Assembly (NCBI RefSeq): GCF_003590945.1
Contig: NZ_QYUK01000011.1
Span: 4,000,909-4,064,908 of the forward strand
Length of the DNA stretch: 64,000 bases
Origin: Oleomonas cavernae
GTDB taxonomy: Bacteria; Pseudomonadota; Alphaproteobacteria; Zavarziniales; Zavarziniaceae
Reading direction: 5' to 3'
Below, one piece after another: positions 63,918-64,000 of this stretch; position 1 is the first letter of the stretch; every line of letters begins with the position of its first letter. Under the pieces are notes generated by a model, which worked only from the letters and a program-made list of their open reading frames with translations, was not told where the DNA came from and did no database searches. A program made the position numbers and the translations under genes.

Positions 63918-64000
63918 ATGTTCACCATTCACCGCAAGGAACTGACCTGGGGTGGCCGCAAGCTGGTCCTGGAGACCGGCCGCATCGCGCGCCAGGCTGA
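63918..64000 (+). CDS. pnp: Polyribonucleotide nucleotidyltransferase, start only
   Basis: Only the first 27 codons are in the window. They read [21 protein letters not shown] and then RIARQAD, the standard PNPase N-terminus (first RNase PH domain). GGAAGGAAG lies upstream of ATG 63918. PNPase degrades RNA from the 3' end. Its position after rpsO is conserved. Confidence 0.93.
   Translation, partial: MFTIHRKELTWGGRKLVLETGRIARQA

Overview
The window is high-GC DNA with short intergenic gaps. Its gene order is typical of Alphaproteobacteria, probably a free-living Rhodospirillales-like organism. The evidence is the run trpS ... usp-nifU-tsaB-rimI-mucR-fur-plsC-miaB-phoH-ybeY-corC-lnt-HTH-metK-trmB-rimP-nusA-ylxR-infB-rbfA-truB-rpsO-pnp, a Ros/MucR regulator, and the pieces of a mutM-ubiE-ubiB-coaBC cluster. 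The genus cannot be fixed from sequence alone. No tRNA, rRNA, CRISPR array, insertion sequence or prophage was recognised.

Layout. 1-13.7 kb: mutM, ubiE-ubiB, coaBC and an Rrf2 regulator-cysK pair, interrupted by two accessory blocks. The first is a sigma-54 activator with a divergent cyanase gene (cynS), followed by a serine esterase. The second is an AraC regulator divergent from a ferredoxin/reductase/AlkB fusion gene, followed by a lipoprotein. 13.8-20.6 kb, all on the minus strand: maeB-phoR-pstS-arsR-arsC-acr3, linking phosphate sensing and uptake to arsenic resistance. 20.7-23.1 kb: benE with a divergent GntR regulator, and a solitary RHH antitoxin. 23.2-35.0 kb: mutS, an unknown membrane protein, a P-loop kinase, an AraC/SDR/monooxygenase cassette, glnD, murJ and trpS. 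35.2-41.5 kb: a HigA-like HTH protein with a histone-H1-like tail, a DUF2333 protein, a universal stress protein, a class III cyclase, a NifU-type scaffold, a RutE-like reductase, tsaB and rimI. 41.6-54.4 kb: mucR, fur, plsC, miaB, phoH, a 7TM-HD phosphohydrolase, ybeY, corC, lnt, an XRE regulator, metK and trmB. 54.4-64 kb: a methyltransferase, then the rimP-nusA-ylxR-infB-rbfA-ybaK-truB-rpsO-pnp translation and RNA operon, cut off within pnp.

Regulatory signals. Upstream of cynS are a textbook -24/-12 promoter and three copies of a 12-bp palindrome. Upstream of pstS is an 11-bp-periodic Pho box. The ars operon has a consensus promoter that may give a leaderless arsR mRNA. An AraC/SDR cassette has three related direct repeats. 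The benE/gntR and parD promoters carry palindromic operators. Strong hairpins precede rimP, rbfA and pnp.

Quality warning. At least eight genes, including the normally essential infB and tsaB, are broken by apparent one-base deletions, mostly in short G or C runs. The same direction of error each time suggests systematic assembly errors rather than real pseudogenes. Three interspersed palindromic repeat families sit between genes. I see no clearly new multi-gene system. The best candidates for a second look are the sigma-54 cyanase module, the one-polypeptide AlkB system, the HTH/H1-tail protein and the 7TM-HD enzyme.
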